Assembly (NCBI GenBank): GCA_947561715.1
Contig: OX387201.1
Location: 20,040,001-20,104,000, forward strand
Direction of reading: 5' to 3'
DNA: 64,000 nucleotides
From: Ascidia mentula
Lineage: Eukaryota; Chordata; Ascidiacea; Phlebobranchia; Ascidiidae
Shown here piece by piece: positions 45,450-58,800 of this stretch; within the stretch, counting starts at the first letter, position 1; every line of letters begins with the position of its first letter. The position numbers and the translations under genes are program-made. Below the pieces are notes generated by a model. The model saw only the letters and a list, made by a program, of their open reading frames with translations, was not told the DNA's origin and made no database searches.

Positions 45450-47315
45450 ACATTGTTTCGTTCCTTAATCAAGCAAGCGCCGGTAGACTATTGGATTTAT
45501 TGAAAAACCCACCGGATAATGATAAGTAGAATTCACTAAAGCAACGGTTAATAAACACTTACGACTGCTCGGATTATGAAAGAGCGCATAAACTGTTACA
45601 TATATCTGAACTTGGAGACCGATCTCAAGCAGAATTAATGGTCGCCGTAAGCAGTGTTTTTTTCGTTATATCTTTCTGCAAAGGATGCCCGAAGAAATAC
45701 GAATTATACTCGCAAAAGAAGATTTTGACGACCCACGTGTTTTGCACAACGTGCTACCATTCTATGGAAGGCAAGGGCCGAGGAGTGCTATGCGTTCACG
45801 GCTGCCGCAAAGGTAGACAAGCGCAACGCGCTCGCGGCGTCTCCACGTGCATCTACATGCACTGCAGCAAGTCAGAAACTTTGTTTTTACCATCAGCGTT
45901 TTGGTGAAAAGGCAAAGAAATGTCAACCTCCCTGCAGTTTCTAGGGAAACTCGTCAGCCGGCCGTTGTTAGTTGCTTCATCGGCCGGCAAAGCTCCTCTT
46001 TCACATTTGGGATCAAACCACTCGCCGTTATTTCTTAGTTGATACAGGCGCCGAAGTAAGCGTTTTTCTGGCATCACGTCTTGCTCGTCAACAGCAAGCT
46101 AAAGGAATCAAGTTAATTGCAGCTAACGGTAGCAGTATGAATACTTTTGTGGAAAAGATACTCAACCTGGAACCCGCAGCTGGCAAATTTCGTTGGAAAT
46201 TCATACTTGCCGCTGTATCGCAACCTCTACTGGGAGCCTACTTCCTGCGTGCACATTCCTTGCTGGTAGATCTACGTCACAGTTGCCTTGTTCATTCATA
46301 ATCGTTCGCCAGTATTCCTACAAAAGGCACAAATGACAAATCGTCGCGCATTTGCAAATTAACCACATCTACTGACGATTTTACAAATCTTGTCTCACGA
46401 TTTCCGTCTTTAACCGCACCGAAGTTTTCCAGCATTGACCCCAGACACAAGGTCCAGCATCGCATTTGCACAAATGGACCACCGATTCATGCAAAGGCAC
46501 GTCGTTTATCCCCCGAAAAGCTTGCAATCGCTAGAGCGGTGTTTGCCAAGATGCTTCAAATGGGGATCATTCGTCGTTCATCTAGTCCTTGGGCCGCACC
46601 ACTACATATGGTACCAAAGTCATCAGGTGAATGGCGCCCCTGCGGTGACTACCGCCGCGTAAATGTGTTTACCCAGCCAGATCGCTACAGCATTCCGCAT
46701 ATTCAAGACTTTAACATCGCGGTTATCCGGCGCCAAGATATTTTCTAAGATCGATCTAGTTCGGGGCTACCACCAGGTAAAGACATCCAAAAAATTGCTA
46801 TCATAACTCCGTTTGGATTGTTTGAATTCCTAAGAATGCTTTCGGCCCAAATAATGCAGCCCAGACTTTCTAACGGCTTATAGACCAGGTTTGTCAATCT
46901 TTACCATTTGTTTTTGTTTACCTGGACGACATATTGGTGACCAGCACTTCCCCAAGTCAACAAAATTACACCTGGCCTTCTAATCAACTTAAAACAAATG
47001 TGTTTTTGTAAAAAACAAATCCAGTTTCTAGGTCATTTGGTTGATGCCGAAGGCTCAAAACCTTTGCCCAAAGTGGAAGTCATAGAAAAATTTCCTTGAC
47101 CCACCACTGTTAAAGGTTTGCAGAGATTTGCTGGAATGATAAACTTTTATCACAGATTTATTCCTTCTGTCGCAAGTATCATGTTCCCCATTTATACCAT
47201 CGTCGACTGGCCAGAAGCCATGTGGCGGATGCCACCCTTGAATTTATTGAAGCGTGATGCGTTTTGCTTTGTGTGTCTCGCCCTTTTTCTGCGCCTTTCT
47301 TTAGAAATTTAACGT
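45450..47315 (+). pseudogene. Ty3/gypsy retrotransposon gag-pol relic
   Basis: In successive frames the plus strand shows a decayed gag tail with a zinc-knuckle-like FYHQRFGEKAKKC (about 45880), an aspartic protease active site VDTGAEVSV (about 46040), reverse transcriptase segments (GIIRRSSSPWA, SGEWRPCGDYRRVN at about 46630, YLDDILVTS at about 46918) and the RT-connection motif GLQRFAGMINFYHRF (about 47117). Frame changes and stops separate them, and RNase H, integrase and LTRs are not seen. The order gag-PR-RT is that of Ty3/gypsy. The copy is dead and 3'-truncated. Confidence 0.9.
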
Positions 47316-48050
47316 GATCTTGCAACGACGCGCGGTCAATAAAATACAATACATGCTCAAACACCCACTTCAATATCAAGATAATTACGCAACAGATAAA
47401 AAGTGCCTCATGCTTGTGACAACGTCTTTTTCAAATGATGAACGTGAGTTGTCCAGGTTATAGTCTGTCATCATTGTAAACCCCGTGATATTTAATATTA
47501 TTTGATCGCATAAGGTTTTCATGTCCGATGGTGATGGGGAAATCCCCAGTGCTTGAGGTGGAAGGGGAAACATTAGGAACTTTGTTTCCGAATGTTAAGA
47601 GAAACCACAGGTGTCCTGTTTAAGCCAAGGCCTCCGGTTTCTCCTTGTGTTTCAAAAGAATAACTGAACATTGTGAATCTTGAAGAACAAATGAAAACGT
47701 TAACTTGCTCGTGAACATCCAACCAGAGTTTGTTTCTACGCTGACATTAGAGCAGTTACCATTTATAGAATAATTTGTATTATTTACCTGTGGTCGACAT
47801 ATGTATGGAGTGATAATAAAACGATTCCATAGGATTGTTTTGTGCAATATCCCGCATGGTTTAAGTGATACCGGAAGCCCTTATGACTGACAAATATCTG
47901 TAAAGTCGAGACCAAAAGCGCATGCTCTTAATTATTCGTACAGAAGGTTGCAGCTTAGGAAGAAAGCACCCCTCAAACATGCTAAATAACGCCCGAAAGT
48001 TGTTTCTGTGTAATGTTAAACTTTAGGTGACTTTGCTTACATAAAGTTTG
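47316..48050. other. Intergenic, nothing recognised
   Basis: No gene or repeat boundary is supported. GGGGAAATCCCC occurs at 47536-47547. The ZP gene and gypsy relic end upstream; the repeat array begins downstream. Confidence 0.5.
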
Positions 48051-51000
48051 TCGTCAGCTGTGACGTCAACAATTTGAGAGCGCTCAGCTCGGTAAATACT
48101 CAAACCACCTCACAGATGGTCGATGGGGATTTCCTTGGTTTATGCGTGGCATGGTTAAACTAGTGCGTTCTGCTTCCATATTGCGAGTCTTGACAAAACA
48201 AATCACTTCATGGAACAACATGTTTCCGTCCCAAATTGAGTCAATACGATTTTAGTCAATTTTTGTTAATTTAAATTCGATGCTAGAATTTTAATAATAC
48301 AAACCGCCTGAGGGCGCCAAAGAATTAAATGCAGAGTTACAAAGTTGATCGGCGACTGGTGAGCGGGCAATTATCCAACCGATAAAGGCGTTTGTCCCAC
48401 ATACACCGAATAAAACAACTGATCGGGATTTTGCCCATATTCGAAACCTGCTGGTGCGGCAAAATAATCGACCACCGGTGTGGATAAATGAAGAGCGTTA
48501 TCTCGAGTTCTGCATGTCAAACAACTAAACCTAAACATTTCACCAAAAGGTTGCAGTCGTGTGGAGTGACGACAACCTTCAAAACCTTTGAAATAACGAA
48601 GTTTAATTTGTATTTGACAACGAATTTCGTTTAAAAGCAATTTTAAACGCTTCCACAAGCCTGCAGAAGAGAGCTATAGGATGATATTTTGTTAGTAAAT
48701 TGCAACTAGGCGTCACTTCCACAGCAACACTTACCCAATGGCACTAACATAAAGCATTATACATCGGTATTACGTCATCGTGGACTACGAATTCGACAAC
48801 CGAATCGTAAGAATATTTAGTCCCGTTCACAAGTCCGCGTGTAATGTTGATCGTCAACCATTGCTGCTCCCTGGTTTCAAATAATTGATGGTTGGAAAAT
48901 GGACCTGTATATTGGGTATGGCAGATTCAAGTCAAACGGATAACTAAACAAGGACAATACATTCAATTTAATAGCCACCGAAAATCTTCAAGCCGGTGAA
49001 AAATGTTCAAACGCAAATATCTACGAATATCCTCCCTTTTGTAACCTTAAGATTGAATGAAATTCGGTGTGTGAAAGTGAATAATTAACCAGAAAGCACA
49101 TAAAGTTCGTTTAATACTTGATTAAATTGAATAAAATTCCGAATGTGAAAGTAAACGCTTAACCACATAAAGTTCGTTTGTCAAAGATGACGTCAAAAGT
49201 TACAGAGCCTTCAACTTCTTTATTACGAGTCTTGATTAAACAAATCGTAAACCAGGTGAAGCCAGAAGTCAGGTCCGTCGTGTTGATGGTCGTCGATCAA
49301 TGTGTGTTGTATCATGTTGGGATAAATCAAATTGAATCCAATGTTCATCACTTGGAACGATCGCTACTGATAGCTGTCCATGTATTCATTCATTTATTTA
49401 ACATCGCATGTGTTCTTGTGGCCACAACTTGCATTTCTATCCATGAAACTTCAGTGACGAATTACCACAACTACGATATAATCAGACTACAATAGCAGTT
49501 AGTACTCAACGCAGTGACACGCACTGATCAATAACTTGCTCTAAAATGACATGTTGGACACGTGACATGTGACATGTGACATATAACCAGTTACCATCCA
49601 ATTTTTCATGTTTGGATTTACTTTTATTTCTTGTTCTGACTATAGCATATTGAATAGCTTGCTACGTTTGTTTGTCAGCTGTGACCTTAAACATTCGAGC
49701 GCGCTTTCAGCTTCTCCATTCCGAGTCTTGATTAAACACATCGTAAACCAGGCTAAGCCAGAGGTCATGTAGGCCATAAAACAACTTATTTGTGTCACGT
49801 TTACTCCTGACATACCAGGAACATATTCGAAAATCCTAGAGCACAATTGTCATTAAACTTTATTAAAACACGAATAAACTCAACATTTGTTGTGGAAAAC
49901 ATTGATATTAACTTAAATAATCCCACACGACTACCATAGACAACAAAATCAAATGCAAGTGAAAAAAACTATCTGCACGAATAAATATCCCAAATATTAA
50001 ATACAACACGGCTTTATCGCAAAATTCATTATAATTTGAATTCGGTTCTATTGTGTTAGTAAGGCAAACCGCTTGAGCACGCTAAAGAATCAAATCTAAC
50101 TTTATTTCCGCGTGTCGATAAATGCTGTTAGATTTGTATGTAAATTAGTTCAACTCAAACCCAGTGTGTTAACACGAAAAGAGTTGTGTGAAGTGACGTC
50201 AACCTCCTAAACTTTTACTTTCGAAATAACGACGTTTTGAATGGAATTTGCAGTTGAAAACGGAGCTTCGGTCCATCGTTGGAAGCAATTAATGGCACGT
50301 TGTTGCAAAATAAACAAAGACTTTCAGATTCACAGCACACTTGCAGATAGCACTGTAAACATCACTTTGTAATTGCAACTCGGTGTAACATTTTTACAGC
50401 GATAATTTTTCCACGGCATTCGCGAGTTTCTCATTTTTTACTTTAGTGTTAAATTTGCCAAAGTTGGTCACCGGAGTACGAAAAGGGATTTAGTCCGAGT
50501 AATGCTGATCGTCGACTAATGTTGTAACACGCTGGTTTCAAATAATTGGTGCTTGGATAATAAGCCTGTATATTTGACATAGGTGCTGATTCAAGTTAAA
50601 CTGTTGACAAAGTACGTCATTATATTTAAGTTAATAGCCACTAAAATCGATAATCTAGTGAAAAATACTGGGTCCAAACGCAATATTTGCCAATATCCTG
50701 GTTTAAATAACCTTAAAATTGACTGAAATTCGGTATGTGAAAGTAAACGCTTAACCAGAAAGCACATAAAATTTGTTTGTCAAATATTATATCAAAAGTT
50801 GCAGATCGTTCAACTTCTTTATTACGAGTCTTGAATAAACAAATCGTAAACCAGGTGAAGCCAGGAGCCAGGTCCGTCGTGTTGATGGTCGTCGATCAAT
50901 GTGTGTTGTCTCATGTTGGGCAAATCAAATTAAATCCAATGTTCATCACTTGGAACGATCGCTACTGATAGCTGTCCATGTATTCATTCATTTATTTAAC

Positions 51001-53065
51001 ATCGCATGTGTTTTTGTGGCCACAACTTGCATTTCTATCCATGAAACTTCAGTGACGAATTATCACAACAAAAACTACGGCAAAATCAAACTGCAATAGC
51101 AGTTAGTATTCAAAGCAGTGACACGCACTGATAAATAGCTTGCTCTAAAATGCCATGTTGGACACGTGACATGTGACAAATAAACGGTCACCATCCCTTT
51201 TTTCATGTTTGGGTTTACTTTTATTTCTTAATCTGACTATAGCACAGTGAATAGCTTGCTACTGCCTTCAAAGTTAGAGCAAAATTTGTCGTGATTTGAT
51301 CTTTTTGGAAGTTTATTGCTTGGTATCCGTAATATAATCAATGTATTTGTATGTTGAGAGTGCACGTGATGTATCGTGTTGTTGGCTTCACAAAATTAGT
51401 GGATGTTTTGAGTATTGCGTCGAAATGCTGATGGTGAACAGTTTAACAAAATGTCACTTAAGCGTAAGCATTTGAAATTAAAATGCACAATTTCAAAAAC
51501 GCGGAATTCCCTCCAACTAGCACACAGCCTCGTTTCATCTAAAAATATAGTTGTAAGTTAATATGTGTGAGTAAACGCTGTAATGGAAATCAGCTCTCCT
51601 ATAAGTTTGTTTGTCAGCTGTGACGTCAAACGTTTGAGCGCGCGTTCAACTTCTCCATTACGAGTCTTGATTAAACAAATCGTAAACCAGCTTAAGCCAA
51701 ATGTCAGGTCCACCATGGAACAACATGTTTGTGTCACGTTTACTCCTGACATACCAGGAACATATTCGAAAATCAGAGAGCATAATTTTCATTAAACTTT
51801 ATTGCAACACGAATAAACTCAACAATTTCATAGGAAAATATTGATATTAATTTAAATGATTCCACACGATGACCATTGAAAACAAAATCAAATACAAGGG
51901 ATTAAAATTTTCTGCACGAGTAAATATCCCATATATTAAATACAACACGGCTTTATCACAAATTTCATTATGATTTGAATTCGGTTCCATTGTGTTAATA
52001 TGGAAAACCGCTTGAGGACGCTAAAGAATCAAATGTAACTTTATTTCCGCGTGTCGATAAATGCTGATAGAATTGTATGTAAATTAGTCCAACTCAAACC
52101 CAGTGTGCTAACACGAAAAGAGTTGTGTGAAGTGACGTCAACCTCCTAAACTTTAACTTTCGAAATAACGACATTTTAATTGGGATTTGCAGCAAAAAAC
52201 GGAGCTTCGGTCCATCGTTGGAAGTAATTAATGACGCGTTGTTGCAAAATAAACAAAGACTTTCAGATTCACAGCACACTTGCAGGTCGCACTGTGGACA
52301 TCACTTTGTAATACATATAGGTATGCCATTTTTACAGCGATAATTTTTCCACGGCATTCGCGAGTTTCTCATTTTTTACTTAAATTTGCCAAAGTTGGTC
52401 ACCGGAGTACGAAAAAGGATTTAGTCCGCGTAATGCTGATCGTCGACCAATGTTGTAACACGCTGGTTTCAAACAATTGGGCTTTGGATAATCAGCCTCT
52501 ATGTTTGGTATAGGTCTTTAACGTCAAACTGTTGACTAAACTACGTCATTATATTTATAGCCACCGAAAATCGTCCGTCTGGCGAATCATATTGTGTCGA
52601 AATCCTGGTTTATGTAACCTTAAATTGACTATTTAAAATCGGTATGTAAAACTATACGCTTGACCAGAAAGCACACAAAGTTTGTTTGTCAGTTATGACG
52701 TCAAACGTTCAAGCGCGCGTTCAGCTTCTCCATTTCGAGTCTTGATTAAACAAACCGTAAACCAGGTGGAGTCAGATACACGGCTGCTGTGGAAGGTTTT
52801 TGAATGCGCGTTGTTGCAAATCAAATAAAGTTTTCAGTCTCGCCCCAAGCACAGTGGAAGTTGTTTCGTAAATGAGTAGATTTGTACTGGGTTTAAACTC
52901 TTGTACATATTAAGTTGTGTTTGGAGTTTTTGATTATTTGGTCGAAATACGTTTTGTGGTCAGTTTTGAAGAAAATCTCGAAAATCTCAATTTTAAACAA
53001 ATCGTAAACCAGGTAAAGCCAGAGGTCACGTCCTTCAGAGAACAACATGTTTGCGCCAATGAGGG
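48050..53065. repeat. Local array of diverged TGACGTCA-bearing repeats, part 1
   Basis: A core containing TGACGTCAA, a cluster of GCGC, CTTCTCCATTACGAGTC and AAATCGTAAACCAGG recurs at about 48060, 49188, 49670, 50777, 51622, 52697 and 53000. Longer blocks repeat too: 49178-49500 against 50777-51100 (offset 1599), and 49680-50560 against 51610-52480. Short frames such as those near 49178 and 50777 are shared only because the DNA is. No gene is called. Confidence 0.88.
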
Positions 53066-53393
53066 TTAATAATTGTCTGCAATTTGCGTTTGTCAACGAG
53101 ACTTGGATTTTTTCATCATCAATACAGAAGTCAAGTTGAATCGCTCGCTGAAAGCGGAACTTTCGTATAACAAGAAAAAACGTCATTTGTTGAAAGCATG
53201 AGGTTCGCGTTGGCAAAACTACAACAACGATAAATGCAGAATAAGACAAAATATCGTCTTAACCACGAATAGTAGGCTTGATTATTTACCATTTGAGTTA
53301 TTTACCATATGGGTTTGAGAATTAGCAGTTAACGTGGTGCTTCAATATCGAAACTTCGTGTTTCTTGAGGTCCATATTTGGGACGAGACGCTA

Positions 53394-55872
53394 CACTAGA
53401 AAAGTGAAACGTGTTGTTTCAACACGTCAATTCTGTAGCCGTATACAACACTGTACACGTGTTGCATAACAGCCGTGTTGTTTCTCCCTGTGAATGTTCT
53501 GACACACCTAACGTGTTGTTTTGCCGTGAAAATCTGCGATCCTGCCTAAACAACACGCGTGTAATGTGTCGTATACGGCTACAAGCCCATTACACGGGAA
53601 ATGCGTGTTGTTTCAAACCACACAGTTATATATGCACCAAGTTGTATTACAATAGTAAAGGCAATTGAAAAGGACTGGAACGAGATGCAGAAAAACAAAT
53701 ACAACTGTGAAAATTTGTATATGGCACTAATTATAACCACATTTGAAACCATCAAGTAGCACAAGTAGTTGAAATACATATCATGCACCTTTTTGTGTTA
53801 AACATGCAAAATGTCAAAGTCAACAGTTTTCTTACAATTTTGTCTAAGGCATTAACTTCAACTATGTTAACTTTTTATGGCTGCAAAGTACAAAATCAAA
53901 CTATAATGAACAGCCAACCAAGCAAATATGTTTGGTAGCTTTACTTTATATAGAGATATCCACAGCAATGGACATCAGTCCAATGAACCCAACATTATTT
54001 GTATTGATTACAATACAAGCATGGGCTAGCATCTTGGGCTGTTCATTCTGAAAAGAAAATAAATAGACATAAGATAAAATATATGAAAATAGCATTGACA
54101 TTAACACAATTAGTTATTTTTAAAACCATGAAAACCAAAATTGAGACAACAATACAACTTTGCCTTGAAAAGTCAATGTATGAATATGAATTATCACCAA
54201 CATGTTTTCAGCCTTCGAATATGCGAATTAATGGAAAACAAGAATGCCATATAGTAATTTGCTACCACAAAATGAGCATTTTCAGTAACTTGTTTTTGTA
54301 AGCGGCTTCATACATACTACTTACAAAACTAACTTATAGTTTGTGAATAAAAAAAATATTTACCTTCCTCAGAACAAAAATGGCAGTAGAATGCTTGCTG
54401 ATATTACTTTTTCCTTTGTATCTTCATGTTGTCCACCCCAACATTAATTAACCTAAAAGGAATTGTTGTTGAAAAATTTTATTTGCCGAAGGGCAAAGGC
54501 GAAATACAGAACACAAAAATGCTATATTTGTTACTTTGATAAGAAATGACAATACTTACTGAACATTACTTTTCATGTGTCAACATATTCTTCTGGTATC
54601 AGGCCCAAACCAGCAAGTAAGACAATCTACAACACATTCAACAACAAAAATAACATCTGCACAACATTTATTGTTATGTATGTTTTAAAGTGCCTGGTGT
54701 TTGGTTTATTGTACATGCAATTGTTAATGAAGTGAATAAAAGCACATGCTTAAAAAGCACACATGTTGATAAAGTGCTTGAAACTAACCTCAGGGTGATC
54801 CATCTAATCCACAATTTGTGTTGCAACAAGTTGATCAACAGTATACAAGGACTTAGTTTATACAAGATAACCTAAAAGAATTTTGCAAACCAAACCGCTC
54901 ATATTAAAAATGGCAAAATACACATTTTAACATAGCTAAAAACGAAGTGGCACGACTTACCCTTGTAGTTGTAACAACATAGTTAACATACAAGCCATCC
55001 TGGCAAGCTGCTTTGAAACATTTCGCCACAAATTCCCGCCGAAATATTTTCAAGGCAAGGGGTAAATAAAACCTTGTCTACACAGTCCCAAAAATTCTCA
55101 GCTTCCAAGTTTATAACAATCTGACATTACAAGATGTTATTGCATTAATACAGTTTATTTACGTTTAAAAATAATGGACAAATAAGTAGGTAGTAATTAA
55201 TTTATACTTACATTTGCCGGACCCCCATGCTTCGGATTGTGCGTTTTCGAAACGTGGGCGAGAGAACCTAAATTTTACTCGCAATGCCCTTAAACGATAG
55301 GAGTATAGTTTGATAATATCTGACTCAAAACGCTCTTAATTATACACTAGCAATTGCGCATACAACTGTGCTTAGCAGTAAAATCAGCATTAATGCATTT
55401 TACTGATTGCTTGCTTTATGACGTAATTTAAAATACATTATGACAGAGGAATACATGTTGGGCATTTCCCATCGCCAATACTTACTTCAATAGAAATATT
55501 GATATGCAATACCAAACACTTCTTTAGTAATTTATCTTGTCACCAGCCTTCGAATTTTAACCGTAAATATCCTATGCAAACATAGATGTCTGATGACAAC
55601 ACGGAAAGCGTGTTGCTAACATTAGTGCATATAACACGTTGATGTGTTATTGTGCAAATTTGCAACACGTTTGCCAGAAACTGCCGTGTTGTTTCCAAAG
55701 AACACACGTGTTGTTTGCAGATTTTAACGCTAAAACACACACCGCCGTGTTAGAAATACACATCAAGCGTGTTGTTTTCACTCGGTGCTTATAAAACAAC
55801 ACGTTTGGCAACACAGAAGTGTGTCATTTCAACACGTTGCAGTGTCAAAACAACACGTCTAATTTTCTAGTG
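53394..55872. mobile_element. CACTA-like DNA transposon, non-autonomous, 2479 bp
   Basis: The ends are inverted: CACTAGAAAA at 53394 and its complement TTTTCTAGTG ending at 55872. They are flanked by TA on both sides; repeats at about 9043 and 57300 show the uninterrupted site GACGCTACACGTCCG. Both subterminal zones (53400-53620 and 55590-55870) are packed with CGTGTTG/CAACACG motifs in both orientations, about 6 and 10 copies. CACTA-type termini plus subterminal repeat arrays are the signature of CACTA (EnSpm) elements. No transposase is recognised. The AT-rich interior has minus-strand exon-like stretches of unknown origin. Confidence 0.85.
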
Positions 55873-55874
55873 TA

Positions 55875-58800
55875 CACGTGCGAAATCTTGGTTTTCTTCC
55901 CTTAAAGTTGTGTGTTTAAATTCAGTAAGCTGGAACACAAATTAAATTTGTTTGTCCATTATGACGTCAAACGTTCCGACGCGTTCGGTTTCTTTGTTCG
56001 AATCTTTATTCAAACAAATCATAAACTAGAAGCCAAAGTTCGGCACGTCATTACAAAACATGTTTGTGTCACGTGTGCTGTGTGACGTAGCAGGATGAGA
56101 ATTATTTATTCGAGAATTGCGCGCGCGCAAAGTTCGTCGACGTGGAATACGAAAAAGTGCAGATATTTCACATCTTGCTACGTCACACAACACACGTGAA
56201 TTTCGAAATCCGGATTATGCAAAGTGATTTAAAGCTCGGAGTATTGATAATTGTGTAACAATAAATGTTGTCTCGCGCTGTTTCGGTATAATTTAACCCT
56301 GCTTGGATTTGCTAAATGTCCAGTGTTAATTTGTGTCTAGATCAGATGACGTAACACAAACATGTAAGATTTTATCCTCACATGTTAACAAGCTTCAGGT
56401 GACGATCAAATCGATTAGATTGCCAACTCCATTATGTCTAGGCCTATCATCAGATTGGACAAAACATGGGCCATGCATTTACGCCATTCAATTACTGCAC
56501 CCGTAAACTTTTTAACCCATAATGGAGTCTGGCGCTACTTCGATCCAGGTGACGTAAGCAAATTAAGTTTTAATGTCGCTTTCATGTTTACCGCGCGGCT
56601 TTAGAAAGATATTGTAGGTAAAGAAAACATTGTCACAAAATCTTTCCCATCAGTCATACATTGTTTGAGGCAGTGATTACTTTAAATTGTGACCTAATAA
56701 GGGAGGCGTGGTACCACACTTTGACACGCTTGGTTACACACTGGTGAATCCATACAACTAAACCAATTCCTCACTTAAAAACGTAAACTGTTTGGAATGT
56801 AAACAATACGCAGACGGTGGTTGTGACGTAAGTGGCGCACTGCCTTTGTTTGCTGGAGGTTTCTCACCCGCAAAAACTGTGGCTTGTTGGTCTTGGAGGG
56901 ATCAGCCCAGCTAAGTACGAAATGTCAAAGATTGCTTTCGTCATTTTAAACAGAAGTTAAGTTGAGTCGCTCGTTTAAGCTGCGCTTTCGTATAGCAAGA
57001 AAGCTCTATTATTTGAAAGCACTGAGTTCCCGTTGGCAACAACTACAACAACGATAAATGCAGAGACAAAATATCGTTTCAACCACGAATAGAAGGCTTG
57101 ATTATTTACCACTTGCGTTGTGTGGGTTCAAGCAAATCTTCAAATAACAGAGAACTCACAGTTAACATCGGTCCATTGAAAGCAATTAAATTTGCACTGG
57201 ATTTGAACGAGTGGTGCTTCGATATCCGTGCGCAAAAACGGTTGAAAACGATACGTCATCATATTAAAAGTGTTAGCCATCGAAAATTATATGTGGGACG
57301 AGACGCTACACGTCCGAAAATCCTGGTTTACTTCACCTTAAAGTTGCTTGTAAACTGGAGCGCAGATTAATTTTCTTTGTCAACTATGACGTCAACGTTC
57401 GAGCGCACGTTTAGCTTCTCCATTACGAGTCTTGGTCAAACAAATCATAAACCAGGTGAAGTCAGAGGTCAGGACCTTGTGTCACGTTTACTCCTCACAT
57501 ACCAGGATCGTATTCAAAAATCCTAGAGCATAATTGTCATCAAACTTTATTGAAACACGAATAAACTCAACAATTTCATAGGAAAACATTGATATTAACT
57601 TAAATAATCCCACACGATGACCACAGAAAACAAAATCGAATACAAGTGGAAAAAACTATCTGCACGAATAAATATCCCATATTTTAAATACAACACGGCT
57701 TTATCGCAAATTTCATTATAATTTGAATTCGGTTCTATTGTGTTAATATGGAAAACCGCTTGAGGACGCTAAAGAATCAAATGTAACTTTATTTCCGCGT
57801 GTCGATAAATGCTGATAGAATTGTATGTAAATTAGTTCATCTCAAACCCAGTGTGTTAACACGAAAAGAGTTGTGTGAAGTGACGTCAACCTCTTAAACT
57901 TTAACTTTCGAAATAACGACATTTTAATTGGGATTTGCAGTAAAAAACGGAGCTCGGTCCATCGTTGGAAGCAATTAATGGCGCGTTGTTGCAAAATAAA
58001 CAAAGACTCTCAGATTCACAGCACACTTGCAGGTGGCACTGTGGACATCACTTTGTTATACATCTAGGTGTGCCATTTTTACAGCGATAATTTCTCCACG
58101 GCATTCGCAAGTTTCTCATTTTTAATTTAGTGTTAAATTTGCCAAAAGTTGGTCATCGTGGAGTACAAAAAAGTATTTAATTCGCGTAATGCTGATCGTC
58201 GACCAATGGTGTAACACGCGGGTTTCAAACAATTGGGCTTTGGATAATCAGCCTCTATATTTGGTACAGATCTTTAACGTCAAACTGTTGACTAAACTAC
58301 GTGATTATATTTAAGCTAATAGCCACCGATAACCGTCCATGTAGCGAATCACATTGCTCCGAAATCCTGTTTTGTGTAACCTTAAAACTTGATATTTGAA
58401 ACAAAGTTTGTTTTTCAGCTATGACGTCAAACGTTCGAGCTCGCGTTCAGCTTCCCCATTTCGAGTCTTGATTAAACAAATCGTAAACCAGTTGAAGCCA
58501 GATAACGGCTGGCTGTGGAAGGCTTTTAAATGCGCGTTGTTGCAAATCAAATAAAGTTTTCAGTCTCGCCCCAAGCACAGTGGAAATTGTTTCGTAAATG
58601 AGTAGGATTGTACTGGATTTAAACCATTGTACATATAAAATTGTGTTTGGAGTTTTTGCTTATTCGTTCGAAATACGTTTTGTGGTCAGTTTTGAAGAAA
58701 ATCTCGAAAATCTCTATTTTGAAGAAACATACAATAAGGAGTTAAAATATATGTGATAATAATTCTAGGTAAAACCCTCGGTAATTCCTGGCAAAAAGCA

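Noticed and set aside
49178-49495. 105-codon frame shared with 50777-50968 and 50899-51099
   Set aside because: The second copy breaks the frame into two; the block is part of the TGACGTCA repeat array.
53394-53625. CRISPR-like regularly spaced CGTGTTG motifs
   Set aside because: Spacing is irregular, motifs occur in both orientations and are mirrored at the other end of a transposon; the host is a eukaryote.
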